Source: Renibacterium sp043789415 (GTDB lineage: Bacteria > Actinomycetota > Actinomycetes > Actinomycetales > Micrococcaceae). From it: DNA of 64,000 nucleotides. Position 1 is the first letter of the stretch. Every line of letters begins with the position of its first letter. The notes under the pieces were generated by a model. That model was not told the origin of the DNA. It ran no database searches and saw nothing but the letters and a program-made list of their open reading frames with translations. The stretch spans positions 1,178,001-1,242,000 of the forward strand of contig NZ_JBDLLW010000001.1 of the NCBI RefSeq assembly GCF_043789415.1, in the 5' to 3' direction. The position numbers and the translations under genes were made by a program. Positions 24,299 to 32,669 of this stretch are shown in pieces.

Positions 24299-25119
24299 CC
24301 AGCACAACGGTTGAATTACGACGCGTCCCGCTACCACTTTTCAGCAAGGCTCTCACCGATTCCTGGCGCTCCTTAATCGGCTGGATGATCGGGCTGGCAG
24401 CAGTTATCTCGCTGTATTTACCGCTCTATCCCTCCATTGGCGGCAATGCCCAGATGAAAGGCTTGATCTCATCGCTGCCGCCTGAACTCACCAAAGCCAT
24501 CGGCTATGACGATATTGCCTCTGGCGCAGGCTATGTGCAGGCCACGATCTTTGGTCTGCTCGGCTTCCTGCTGGTATCAATTGCGGCAATAAGTTGGGGA
24601 GCTGCCGCCATCGGCGGAGATGAAGAAGCCGGCCAGCTTGAACTCACCTTGGCGCACGGCGTCACTAGAATGCAGATCGTGCTGGAACGCTATGCCGCGA
24701 TGGCGCTGCGCATTGTGATCCTAGGCGCCTGGGTCTTCGCCCTGATTGCGCTGTTCAATGGGCCGGCAGAAACCACCTTGGACGTGGCCAAGCTCGCGGG
24801 TAGCAGTGCGCTTTTCACCGGCCTGGGCCTACTCACCGGTTCGGCAGCGCTGATGGCTGGGGCGATCAGCGGCAGACGAATCTGGGGCATCGGAGTGGGC
24901 GCCTTCGTCCCCGTGATTGGCTATGTTTTCAACGCCGTCGGCAATCAGTCGAAGGACTTGGAGTGGTTGCACGCGCTCTCACCCATCAGCTGGGCTTACG
25001 CCGACAAACCGTTGATCAACGGTGCCAATGGTTGGGCACTGCTGGCCTTGTACGGCATCTCACTGGTGATGGCGGCCGTGTCAGTGATGGCGCTACGGCG
25101 CCGCGACGTCGGAGTCTAA
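24295..25119 (+). CDS. ABC-2-type exporter permease
   Basis: 274 aa with six membrane spans: one near residue 28-50, a helix pair around 85-110, then spans at ~135-155, 165-185, 195-215 and 245-265. Contains the EExGQLELTLAHGVTR cytoplasmic coupling motif of ABC-2 permeases. Single-repeat length (about half of the ~530-aa fused permeases common with this ATPase type), so it presumably dimerises. Partner of the preceding ATPase. Confidence 0.88.
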   Translation: MTSTTVELRRVPLPLFSKALTDSWRSLIGWMIGLAAVISLYLPLYPSIGGNAQMKGLISSLPPELTKAIGYDDIASGAGYVQATIFGLLGFLLVSIAAISWGAAAIGGDEEAGQLELTLAHGVTRMQIVLERYAAMALRIVILGAWVFALIALFNGPAETTLDVAKLAGSSALFTGLGLLTGSAALMAGAISGRRIWGIGVGAFVPVIGYVFNAVGNQSKDLEWLHALSPISWAYADKPLINGANGWALLALYGISLVMAAVSVMALRRRDVGV

Positions 25120-25149
25120 GACCTCGACTCCGCAGCCCTCCGGTGACGG

Positions 25150-26367
25150 CTAGTGATCGCTGGCCGCCACCGCGAGGTGCTTGCGACCGAGTAGCACGAC
25201 GACGATGCCGATCACGATGGCGAGGGCAGCGGCAAAGAAGGGAACCTGCTCGCCGAAGTGCTCCCCCAGCTGCGCAGCGATGAAAGGCGCGAGTGCCCCG
25301 CCCAGCCAGCGGACGAAGTTGTACCCGGCACTGGCCACCGGTCGCGGAGCGTCTGAGACGCCCATTGCCAATTCGGTGAAGAGCGTGTTGTTGATGCCCA
25401 GCAGCGCACCCGAGATGACGACGAGAGTGACCACCAGGGGTATCGAGTGGCCAGCGGCGAAGCCCAAGCCGAGCAACACTAACCCGAGCGCAATCAAGGT
25501 GGCGACAATAACCCGAGTGGTGCCGAACATCCTTTGCAGCACGGGGGCGACGAACACCGAGGTGATGGCTAAGCAGACACCCCAGCCGAAGAAGACCGTG
25601 CCAATACCGTAGGCATCCATACCGAGAACGAAAGGTGTGAAGGCCAGAATGGTGAAGAACCCAAAATTGTAGAACAGCGCGCTGCCCGCGGTGAACCGCA
25701 GACCCTTATGCCCCAATGCCAGTAGCGGATCCCGCAGCCGGGTTTTCACCGCGGGCGGAGTCATTTTGGGCAGCAGCGCCATACAGGCAATAAAGGCAAT
25801 CGCCATGGCGGTGGCCGTTCCGAAGAACGGCGCCCGCCACTGCCAGCCGCCCAGCAAGGCACCCAGCAACGGCCCGAGAGAGATGCCCAGGCCCAGAGCT
25901 GCTTCATAGAGAATGATCGCGGTAGCTGTCCCGCCGCTGGCGACGCCCACGATAACGGCGAGCGCGGTGGCAACGAATAAGGCATTGCCCAGACCCCAGC
26001 CGGCCCGGAAACCCACCAACTGGCCGACGCTGCCGGAGAAACCGGAGAGGGTGGCGAAGACGACGATCAGAACCAGGCCGATCAGCAGGGTTTTCTTGCC
26101 GCCGATGCGAGACGAGACCCAACCGGTGAACAGCATCGCAACGGCGGTGACCAAGAAGTAGCTGGTGAAGAGTAACGACACCTCCGAAGGACTCGCTTGC
26201 AGATTCTTGGCGATGGCCGGCAGGATCGGATCGACCAGTCCGATGCCCATAAAGGCGAAAACAGCCGCAATGGCAGTGGCCCACACCGCAATCGGTTGCT
26301 TGAGCATTGAGACTTTCTCTTCGTGGAGGATTTCTTCAACGGATTCCACACTCTGATGAGTTGACAC
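25150..26367 (-). CDS. MFS transporter (drug exporter-like)
   Basis: 405 aa, 12 membrane spans, DHA1-like: GLVDPILPAIAKNLQASPSE in helix 1 and loop, motif A as GWVSSRIGGKKTLLIG, motif C region GISLGPLLGALLGGWQWRAPF. Likely drug:H+ antiporter. GTG start at 26367 (10 nt after the MarR stop, AGGGAAA upstream) is preferred; the longer frame lies within the MarR gene. Co-transcribed with and probably repressed by MarR. Confidence 0.87.
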   Translation of the reverse strand: MSTHQSVESVEEILHEEKVSMLKQPIAVWATAIAAVFAFMGIGLVDPILPAIAKNLQASPSEVSLLFTSYFLVTAVAMLFTGWVSSRIGGKKTLLIGLVLIVVFATLSGFSGSVGQLVGFRAGWGLGNALFVATALAVIVGVASGGTATAIILYEAALGLGISLGPLLGALLGGWQWRAPFFGTATAMAIAFIACMALLPKMTPPAVKTRLRDPLLALGHKGLRFTAGSALFYNFGFFTILAFTPFVLGMDAYGIGTVFFGWGVCLAITSVFVAPVLQRMFGTTRVIVATLIALGLVLLGLGFAAGHSIPLVVTLVVISGALLGINNTLFTELAMGVSDAPRPVASAGYNFVRWLGGALAPFIAAQLGEHFGEQVPFFAAALAIVIGIVVVLLGRKHLAVAASDH

Positions 26368-26377
26368 TGGTATTTCC

Positions 26378-26824
26378 CTAGTTTCCCTGAGTAAATGTGC
26401 TGTTGAGTTGGGCGATGACCGGAATGGCTGCACGGAGGCATTCTTGCTGTGCAGGACTCAGCCGGGCGAGAAGCTCTGCCATCAGTTCGTTACGGCGCGT
26501 ATTGCTTTGCGTGACGATCTCACGGCCAGACTCACTCAAACGGATGACGACGGCTCTTGAATCCTCCGGGTCGGTGCTCCGTTCCAGATAGCCGAATGTT
26601 TCAAGCCGTTTGATCGCCTCGGTAGCGCTGGGAACCTTCATGCCCAAGTTGGCGGCGATCGCGCTGACCCGCAGGCCGTCGTCGGCAACCATATTCAAGA
26701 GACTGAGTTGCGCCGCGGAAAGCTCGGCTTCGACATCGAGCTGGCGGACGAAGTACACGCTCTGGCGCAGAGAGTCCCGATAGTCCGCAGCGAGTTGAAG
26801 CAGCTCAGTGTCTTTTCCGTTCAT
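26378..26824 (-). CDS. MarR-family regulator
   Basis: 148 aa. Winged helix: LSAAQLSLLNMVADDGLRVS, AIAANLGMKVPSATEAIKRL, wing YLERSTDPEDSRAVVIRLSE. First gene of an operon with the MFS transporter. The ATG lies 2 nt from a long symmetrical operator (26826-26856); no ribosome site is present, consistent with a leaderless mRNA. Confidence 0.9.
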   Translation of the reverse strand: MNGKDTELLQLAADYRDSLRQSVYFVRQLDVEAELSAAQLSLLNMVADDGLRVSAIAANLGMKVPSATEAIKRLETFGYLERSTDPEDSRAVVIRLSESGREIVTQSNTRRNELMAELLARLSPAQQECLRAAIPVIAQLNSTFTQGN

Positions 26825-26825
26825 A

Positions 26826-26856
26826 CTTAGGTAGCCTAACAGTTAGGGTGCCTAAG
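26826..26856 (-). promoter_or_regulatory. MarR operator with embedded -10 box
   Basis: CTTAGGTAGCCTAAC-A-GTTAGGGTGCCTAAG: a 31-bp near-palindrome formed by two TTAGG-N3-CCTAA units 16 bp apart. On the minus strand TTGTAC (overlapping its edge), 17 bp and TAGGCT make a promoter whose -10 is 8 nt from the ATG. The TTAGG/CCTAA arms also resemble DtxR/IdeR boxes, but the adjacent gene is MarR. Confidence 0.65.
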
Positions 26857-27033
26857 TACAAATTGAAGCACTCATCGTAGGATCAGTTCTCGCCATCCTT
26901 ATGGGAGCTAGCTCCCACGTTCAATCTGGCTCCTGAGGTGAAGGCCACCCAATCAAAGTCGGAGTGAGTAACCTAACTTCTGCAATCCTCGAATTCGGCA
27001 ATCTCTAGAGACAGTTAACTTATTCTTGGGGAC

Positions 27034-27759
27034 ATGACTCAAGACCAATGGAGTAGGCACTCACAATGGCCAATGCTTACTGCTGCGCTACTTTTCCTCG
27101 TGGCATATTCCATCCAAGTCATTGCCAACCTTCAACCAGATCAAGCAATCGCAATAGAAATCATTATCGCAATCACTTGGGTGGCCTTCGCCGTCGACTA
27201 CATCGTAGCCCTCTGGCTAGCACCTAGGAGGGGGCGTTGGTTCCTCAGAAATCTTCACGAACTAGTTATTTTGATCTTGCCCGCTCTTCGCCCGTTGAGA
27301 TTGCTACGCCTACTTACCCTCATACGAATCCTTCAAAGATCGGGAGGAAATGCTCTTCGTGGTCGAGTCGTCAGCTACGTTCTCGTATCAGCTACGCTCC
27401 TTATTTACGCCGGAGCATTAGCTGTACTCGATTCAGAAGAAAATACCCCTGGTTCTAATATCACGAATATCTGGGATGCTCTTTGGTGGGCAGTAACCAC
27501 AATAACCACCGTCGGTTACGGAGATCATTATCCGATTACCGCTATCGGGCGATTGGTTGCTGTGGGACTGATGATTGGCGGCATCGCAGTTCTTGGTGTT
27601 GTCACTGCTTCCTTCGCTTCTTGGCTTGTCGAGCAGGTCGCCGTGGAGACCGAAGCCGAGGCAGCGGCCGCGGAGGAACCTCTTAGGGAACAAGTCGCCT
27701 TATTGGGACAGCAGATCGAACTGCTCAGAAAAGAATTAGAAAAGCCCAAAAATCCCTGA
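27034..27759 (+). CDS. Voltage-gated-type potassium channel protein
   Basis: 241 aa. Six-helix architecture: spans S1-S3 (residues ~14-75), an Arg-bearing S4-like helix RPLRLLRLLTLIRILQRS (~86-103), S5 (~115-130), pore helix WDALWWAVTTITTVGYGDHY with the selectivity filter TVGYGD (~158-163), S6 (~170-198). A C-terminal coiled coil (EAEAAAAEEPLREQVALLGQ...) may drive tetramerisation. Passes K+ across the membrane. ATG preceded by GGGGAC. Confidence 0.92.
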   Translation: MTQDQWSRHSQWPMLTAALLFLVAYSIQVIANLQPDQAIAIEIIIAITWVAFAVDYIVALWLAPRRGRWFLRNLHELVILILPALRPLRLLRLLTLIRILQRSGGNALRGRVVSYVLVSATLLIYAGALAVLDSEENTPGSNITNIWDALWWAVTTITTVGYGDHYPITAIGRLVAVGLMIGGIAVLGVVTASFASWLVEQVAVETEAEAAAAEEPLREQVALLGQQIELLRKELEKPKNP

Positions 27760-27817
27760 TTGATTTTGTCCTGCCAACGGATGTCACACGATCAATGCTT
27801 TGACCAACCCAACGCAA

Positions 27818-27855
27818 AAGGTCCTCATCTCCTTGAAACAGGAGATGAGGACCTT
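27818..27855 (-). terminator. Intrinsic terminator of tRNA-Tyr
   Basis: Stem AAGGTCCTCATCTCCT / AGGAGATGAGGACCTT, 16 bp, followed on the minus strand by TTTGCG; begins 10 nt after the tRNA. Confidence 0.85.
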
Positions 27856-27864
27856 CGTACTCGG

Positions 27865-27946
27865 TGGCAGATGAGGGATTCGAACCCCCGTAGGCGTTGC
27901 CAGCTGATTTACAGTCAGCCCCCTTTGGCCGCTCGGGTAATCTGCC
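27865..27946 (-). tRNA. tRNA-Tyr (anticodon GTA)
   Basis: 82 nt with acceptor stem GGCAGAT/ATCTGCC, D arm CCCGAGCGGCCAAAGGGG, anticodon arm CTGACTGTAAATCAG (GTA in the loop), a long class II variable arm (CTGGCAACGCCTAC) and T arm GGGGGTTCGAATCCCTC. Discriminator A; the CCA end is not encoded. Confidence 0.95.
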
Positions 27947-28033
27947 ATGAGTGACTCCCCAGTGGGAGCAAGACAACTTTACAGAACAACTGGCTAAGAA
28001 TCGAATCGCCACCGATTTTGCCGGAAAACCGGC

Positions 28034-28270
28034 CTAGGTATCGGCGTCATTGATCTGTCGAAGGATCCGTTCTTCAAACCTCTTGGCCTGTTCCGGGGTC
28101 AGCTGCCGCAGCGCAATCGCCCGGGCCAGATCTTGATGCACACCAGCTATCCGTGTCGTTGGGCTGGGGGTTGGGGCAAAAGCCGTCATCGCAGCGACGG
28201 TGGCAGCTGCGATCATGGTTCCAGCCGCAGCTTTAGCACCTCGGACAACATATCGGCGAGCTTTCGACAC
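28034..28270 (-). CDS. Small protein with N-terminal signal/membrane segment
   Basis: 78 aa. A basic N terminus (MSKARRYVVRGAKAAAG) and hydrophobic stretch TMIAAATVAAMTAF form a signal peptide or anchor; the remaining ~45 residues are helical (HQDLARAIALRQLTPEQAKR...). No family recognised. GTG start with AAGGAG 8 nt upstream supports translation. Confidence 0.65.
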   Translation of the reverse strand: MSKARRYVVRGAKAAAGTMIAAATVAAMTAFAPTPSPTTRIAGVHQDLARAIALRQLTPEQAKRFEERILRQINDADT

Positions 28271-28505
28271 CGTCCCACTCCTTTCCCTTCGTTGATAAGT
28301 ACTACTCTTGCGGATCGAGTTTTGTTCCGACTTCGGAAAACCTAGATAACTGCTTTGAGTGCCTCAGCAGCCGGTGATCAGTCAGCGGCCGGATGGTTCG
28401 TGACAATCGCCGCGCGCAACCTCCCCCATCGGGAGAACGGGAGCAGAGTCCAAGAGGGGGTTATAAGCTGGTAACCAAGCAATTCGTCATCAAATAGGAG
28501 GAATC

Positions 28506-28994
28506 ATGGCGAGCGATTCAACATTCGACGTGGTCAGCAAGGTCGACAAACAAGAAGTTGCCAACGCCCTGAACCAGGCTCAGAAGGAAATCGCCCAGCG
28601 CTACGACTTCAAAGGCGTGGGCGCAGAAATTGATTTCAGCGGCGAAAAGATCCTGCTCAAGGCGAATTCCGATGAGCGAGTCAAGGCAGTACTGGATGTC
28701 TTCGAAAGCAAGCTCATCAAACGCGGCATCTCGCTCAAATCCCTCGATGCCGGTGAGCCCTACCCCTCCGGTAAGGAATACCGGCTGGAGGCCTCGATCA
28801 AGGAGGGCATCGCTCAGGACGTCGCCAAGAAGATCAGCAAGCTGATCCGCGACGAGGGCCCCAAGAGCGTCAAAGCGCAGATCCAGGGCGACGAGCTACG
28901 GGTCAGTTCAAAGTCACGCGACGATCTGCAAGCCACCATGACTCTCCTGAAAGGTTTTGAGGACGCAGATCTGCAGTTCGTGAATCTGCGCTGA
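28506..28994 (+). CDS. YajQ-family nucleotide/cyclic-di-GMP-binding protein
   Basis: 162 aa, full YajQ length. Starts MASDSTFDVVSKVDKQEVAN and carries the family hallmarks AQRYDFKGVGAEIDF and VSSKSRDDLQATMTLLK. Two RRM-like domains are expected. Some family members bind cyclic di-GMP; the role in actinobacteria is not settled. AGGAGG ribosome site. Regions either side hold no other gene (28271-28505: nothing recognised). Confidence 0.92.
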   Translation: MASDSTFDVVSKVDKQEVANALNQAQKEIAQRYDFKGVGAEIDFSGEKILLKANSDERVKAVLDVFESKLIKRGISLKSLDAGEPYPSGKEYRLEASIKEGIAQDVAKKISKLIRDEGPKSVKAQIQGDELRVSSKSRDDLQATMTLLKGFEDADLQFVNLR

Positions 28995-29095
28995 GCCTTC
29001 TCACAGCTAGCTCCCGGGGTGAGGCATTGAAAGTGTCGGAGCCCCGTCATAGGCTCAAAGTGAGATGACATCTGTCGTCAGGAACTGGAGCGAAT

Positions 29096-29863
29096 ATGTC
29101 TGAGTCTGAAATTCCGGTCGGAGCGCCGTGCTGGATCGATCTGATGACCTCCGATCTGGAGAAGTCCAAAGCCTTCTACACAGCTCTTTTCGGCTGGAGC
29201 TATGAGACCGGTGACCAGGAGAAGTACGGCGGCTACGTGACGGCGTCCAAGGACGGCAAGATGGTGGCCGGACTGATGCACAACGAACCTGGCTCAGGCT
29301 ATCCCGACGTGTGGACCACTTACCTGCGCACCAATGACATCAACAAAACCGTGGAATTGGCGACGACGAACGGCGGGCAGGTCCATCTGCCTCCGATGGA
29401 TGTTCCCGAGCAAGGGAGAATGGGCATGCTCGGCGACCCTTCAGGCGCTGCCGTCGGCCTCTGGGAGTTCGGCGGGCACACCGGCTTCCAGCTGCAGGCA
29501 GCCATCGGAGCACCCGCCTGGTTCGAACTGCACACTAAGAACTACCCGGCTGCGCTGAAGTTCTATCAGGACGTCTTCGGCTGGCAGACCAGCGTGATGT
29601 CGGATTCCGAGGAATTCCGCTACAGCACCCTCGGCACGGGTGAAGAAGCCCGCGCGGGCTTGATGGACTCTGCCGCTTTCCTGCCCGAGGGGGCTCCTTC
29701 CAATTGGCAGATCTACTTCGACGTCGAAAACGTGGACGAGACGATCGCCAAGGCCCTGGAACTCGGTGCTCAGGTGATCCAAGAAGTTGAAGACTCGCCC
29801 TTTGGGCGATTGGCCGCACTCACCGACCCCACTGGAGCGGCTTTCAAGCTGATCGAAGATTAG
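29096..29863 (+). CDS. Two-domain VOC-family protein
   Basis: 255 aa made of two VOC units: residues ~8-122 (APCWIDLMTSDLEKSKAFYT ... GRMGMLGDPSGAAVGLWEF) and ~135-254 (APAWFELHTKNYPAALKFYQ ... PFGRLAALTDPTGAAFKLIE). This layout matches hydroxylase-like CFP30B-type proteins of actinobacteria. Substrate unknown. ATG 29096; a strong terminator follows at 29878. Confidence 0.87.
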   Translation: MSESEIPVGAPCWIDLMTSDLEKSKAFYTALFGWSYETGDQEKYGGYVTASKDGKMVAGLMHNEPGSGYPDVWTTYLRTNDINKTVELATTNGGQVHLPPMDVPEQGRMGMLGDPSGAAVGLWEFGGHTGFQLQAAIGAPAWFELHTKNYPAALKFYQDVFGWQTSVMSDSEEFRYSTLGTGEEARAGLMDSAAFLPEGAPSNWQIYFDVENVDETIAKALELGAQVIQEVEDSPFGRLAALTDPTGAAFKLIED

Positions 29864-29877
29864 AGCCGGAGCAAAGC

Positions 29878-29932
29878 GGCGGCTTCTCATTCAACGGCCT
29901 TTCCTTCAGAAAGGTCCGTCGGAGAAGCCGCC
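29878..29932 (+). terminator. Intrinsic terminator after the two-domain VOC gene
   Basis: Outer stem GGCGGCTTCTC / GAGAAGCCGCC with an inner CCTTTCC/GGAAAGG-like hairpin, followed by TCTTTTCG on the plus strand. Confidence 0.8.
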
Positions 29933-30025
29933 TCTTTTCGTTGATTGAATCGAAATGGCTTAGCGCCCGGGCTGTCCTTCGCACCGGAGCTACTCCGGCT
30001 GTTGGTTGACCGGCTCGTTGCCAGT

Positions 30026-30685
30026 TCAACCCGCTGGTTCCACCAGTCCGGTGTCATAGGCCAGCACCACAGCCTGCACCCGGTCTCGCAGATCCAGTTT
30101 GGTGAGCACTTTGGAGACATGGGTTTTCACGGTCTGCTCGGCGATAAAGAGCTCTGCCGCAATCTCTTGGTTGGAGAGGCCTTGGCCGACCAGAGTGAGG
30201 ACCTCTCGTTCCCGATCGGTTAGGTTGTTCAGCCGGGCGGTGTGCCGTGGAGTGCGCGGGCGGCTCCTGGTGAAATTCTCGATCAGCCGTTTCGTGACGC
30301 TCGGTGCTAACAGGGCCTCACCCGCAGCCACCACTCGTACCCCGGAAACCAGCTCATCGGCCAGCGCGTCCTTGAGCAGGAAACCGCTGGCTCCGATGGC
30401 GAGCGCCTCATAGACATAGTCGTCGATATCGAAGGTGGTCAGCATCAGGACCCGAGTGCCATAGCCCGCCTCAATGATCTTGGCCGCTGCTTCCAGACCG
30501 TTCAGCTCCGGCATCCGAACGTCTAGCAGGGCCACATCAGGATGGAGTTTGGCACACATCTCCACGGCTTCCAGGCCGTTCTCGGCCTGCCCCAGCACTT
30601 CGATATCCTGCTGGGCGTTCAGCAACGCCGCGAATCCGGCCCTGACCATGGCTTGATCGTCGGCCAGTACCACGGTGATCGTCAC
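30026..30685 (-). CDS. NarL/LuxR-family response regulator
   Basis: 219 aa. Receiver domain with acidic pair ADD (residues 8-10), phosphoacceptor Asp55 in ALLDVRMPEL, Thr in LMLTTFD, Lys in FLLKDAL; C-terminal LuxR HTH (LTDREREVLTLVGQGLSNQE IAAELFIAEQTVKTHV). Partner of the kinase immediately upstream; the GTG start overlaps the kinase stop (GTGA). Target genes unknown; the MFS exporter two genes upstream is a candidate. Confidence 0.93.
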   Translation of the reverse strand: MTITVVLADDQAMVRAGFAALLNAQQDIEVLGQAENGLEAVEMCAKLHPDVALLDVRMPELNGLEAAAKIIEAGYGTRVLMLTTFDIDDYVYEALAIGASGFLLKDALADELVSGVRVVAAGEALLAPSVTKRLIENFTRSRPRTPRHTARLNNLTDREREVLTLVGQGLSNQEIAAELFIAEQTVKTHVSKVLTKLDLRDRVQAVVLAYDTGLVEPAG

Positions 30686-31896
30686 GATATTTTCCTTTGT
30701 TTTCCATCAGGAGTCCGCCCCGGGCTAAGAGGCAAGCTCGCCTCGACCCGGAAGCCGCCGTCCTCCGATGGCCCATACTCGAGGGTACCGCCAACTGCCT
30801 GCGCCCGTTCTCGCATGCCGATCAATCCGTGACCGCCTTTGCTTTCCGGCGAAACCACCGCAGCCGGCCGATTTTCCACCAAAACCAGTACATGCCTCGA
30901 ATCCTGAGAGATGCGCACCACAGCGCGCGAATTCGGAGCATGCCGCACCACATTGCTGAGCGCTTCCTGGACGATCCGGTACACCGTGAGTCCGAGTACC
31001 GGGCCCGGATCGAAGACCGGCGGAGTCGAGATATCAACGGCTATCCCGGCACGCCGAATGGATTCGATGAGGGGTCTCAGATCCCCTGCCCCCGGCTGTG
31101 GCAGGGTCTCCTTATCCGACCCTTCCGCACGAAGCACCCCGAGGATATGCCGCATCTCGGTCATCGCGCGGCGTGAATGCTCCGCGATCTCTTCAAACTC
31201 CGCAGCGACGTTCTTCTCAAGATTCGGGTACCGGTATCGTGCTGTGGTGGCCTGCACGGTGACCAGGGACATGCCATGGGCCACGACGTCGTGCAATTCT
31301 CGGGCGATCCCGGCGCGGTCCTCCACCAGTTGGCGCCTGGCCGCCTCAGCCGCGCTGACATTCCGTTCCACGGTGAGCTGGGTTCGGATGAGCTGCCATT
31401 GCCGGACCACGCTGGAGGCGACCACCACCCCGAAACCTATTGAAGCGAAGATCACCACGTTGCCGGTCTCGGTCGGATTGAGATGCATGCTGAAGTGCGA
31501 ACCACCGACCACCGCTGCCCCGATGCTGCCGAGCCAGCACAGCGCCGAGATATACCAACGCGCACGCAACCCGCAAGCCACTACGACGAGTAATTGGGTC
31601 AGCATCCCGACGACGGTGAACGGTCTGGCGGATTCACTCACCGGATCCAGCAGCAGAGCGATCAGCAAGACCGAGATCAAGGAGGCCGGCATGCCGAAGA
31701 AAGGGCGGAAGTAGCTCAACAGCAAGCTCCCGGCATGCGCGGCGGCGAGCAGCAGGCCGACGATGAGGTTAATGCCGTAAATCGTAGTATTGAGTGAAGC
31801 GGCGATGGCAAGCAGCACCACGGTAGTGGCCAGCAAGACGATCCGGTCCCAGCGGATCTTACGCAAAGATTGCAGCCGCCTGGGCTTCGGAGTCAC
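30682..31896 (-). CDS. Membrane sensor histidine kinase (HisKA_3 type)
   Basis: 404 aa. About five to six membrane spans in residues 18-165 with no large extracellular loop, then HisKA_3 with the phospho-His in GIARELHDVVAHGMSLV (His202), and an HATPase domain with QEALSNVVRHA (N box) and KGGHGLIGMRERAQAVGG (G boxes). Intramembrane-sensing type typical of envelope-stress pairs such as DesK-like kinases. GTG start without a clear ribosome site, 70 nt after the phosphatase gene. Pairs with the downstream regulator. Confidence 0.9.
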   Translation of the reverse strand: MTPKPRRLQSLRKIRWDRIVLLATTVVLLAIAASLNTTIYGINLIVGLLLAAAHAGSLLLSYFRPFFGMPASLISVLLIALLLDPVSESARPFTVVGMLTQLLVVVACGLRARWYISALCWLGSIGAAVVGGSHFSMHLNPTETGNVVIFASIGFGVVVASSVVRQWQLIRTQLTVERNVSAAEAARRQLVEDRAGIARELHDVVAHGMSLVTVQATTARYRYPNLEKNVAAEFEEIAEHSRRAMTEMRHILGVLRAEGSDKETLPQPGAGDLRPLIESIRRAGIAVDISTPPVFDPGPVLGLTVYRIVQEALSNVVRHAPNSRAVVRISQDSRHVLVLVENRPAAVVSPESKGGHGLIGMRERAQAVGGTLEYGPSEDGGFRVEASLPLSPGRTPDGKQRKIS

Positions 31897-31966
31897 AGAA
31901 GCAGCCAGGGACGCCGTCCGGCGATTATTTCGCCGCCAGCGACTTGTCCGTTTGAAATCCGGACGC

Positions 31967-32653
31967 TCAGGCTTGCTGGTTTTCAGCGTTCAGACCTTCC
32001 ACATCGGGTCCGTCGTGATGCGGATCAGCTACTGTGCTGCCACCGGCGGGTTCGCTATTCCAGGAGACTATTTGCCAGGGGCGTTCCGTGCCATCATTGT
32101 GGTACTCCAGAACCACCACACCGGTATTGCTCAAATCGTATTTCAGCGGGTCATCCAGCTCGACATTAGCTGCCCGGCAAGCCGCCCAGGTACGAATCAT
32201 CGCTCCGTGGCTGACTAGGGCTACCGACTGATGGCCGGTTTGCAAAACTTCTTGGACCACCCGGTCGAAGCGCTCCAGCACCTCGGTTCCGCTCTCTGCA
32301 CCGGGCATCCGAAGCTCACGTTCCCCGATCAGCCAGCTGTAAACCACTTTGAGGTATTTTTGCACCGATGGCAGGTCATCGGCTAGCTCAAGCTCACCGG
32401 CAGCGATCTCCCTGGCCTCTTCACGAACCTGCAGCTCCAGGCCACGCTGCTCAACCAGCGGCTGCGCCGTCTGTTGAGCGCGAAGTGCTACCGACGAATA
32501 GATGGCATCGATTTGCTCTTCAGCCAAAGCAGGGACCAAAGCCTTAGCTTGGGCCTCCCCTAATTCGGTCAGCGCAGGGCCTGGCAAAGCCGTATCGAGC
32601 AATCTGCGAACATTCGAAGGAGTTTGGCCATGGCGGATCAGAATCAGACGCAT
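31967..32653 (-). CDS. Histidine phosphatase family protein (phosphoglycerate mutase-like)
   Basis: 228 aa. Phospho-His motif LILIRHGQTPSN at the N terminus and second His in LVSHGAMIRTW (residue ~154). Acts as a broad phosphatase or mutase; substrate unknown. ATG at 32653 begins MRLILIRHGQ; the longer frame to 32692 overlaps the exporter gene. It starts 16 nt after the MFS stop. Confidence 0.88.
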   Translation of the reverse strand: MRLILIRHGQTPSNVRRLLDTALPGPALTELGEAQAKALVPALAEEQIDAIYSSVALRAQQTAQPLVEQRGLELQVREEAREIAAGELELADDLPSVQKYLKVVYSWLIGERELRMPGAESGTEVLERFDRVVQEVLQTGHQSVALVSHGAMIRTWAACRAANVELDDPLKYDLSNTGVVVLEYHNDGTERPWQIVSWNSEPAGGSTVADPHHDGPDVEGLNAENQQA

Positions 32654-32669
32654 GTTTCCATTCTGGCAC

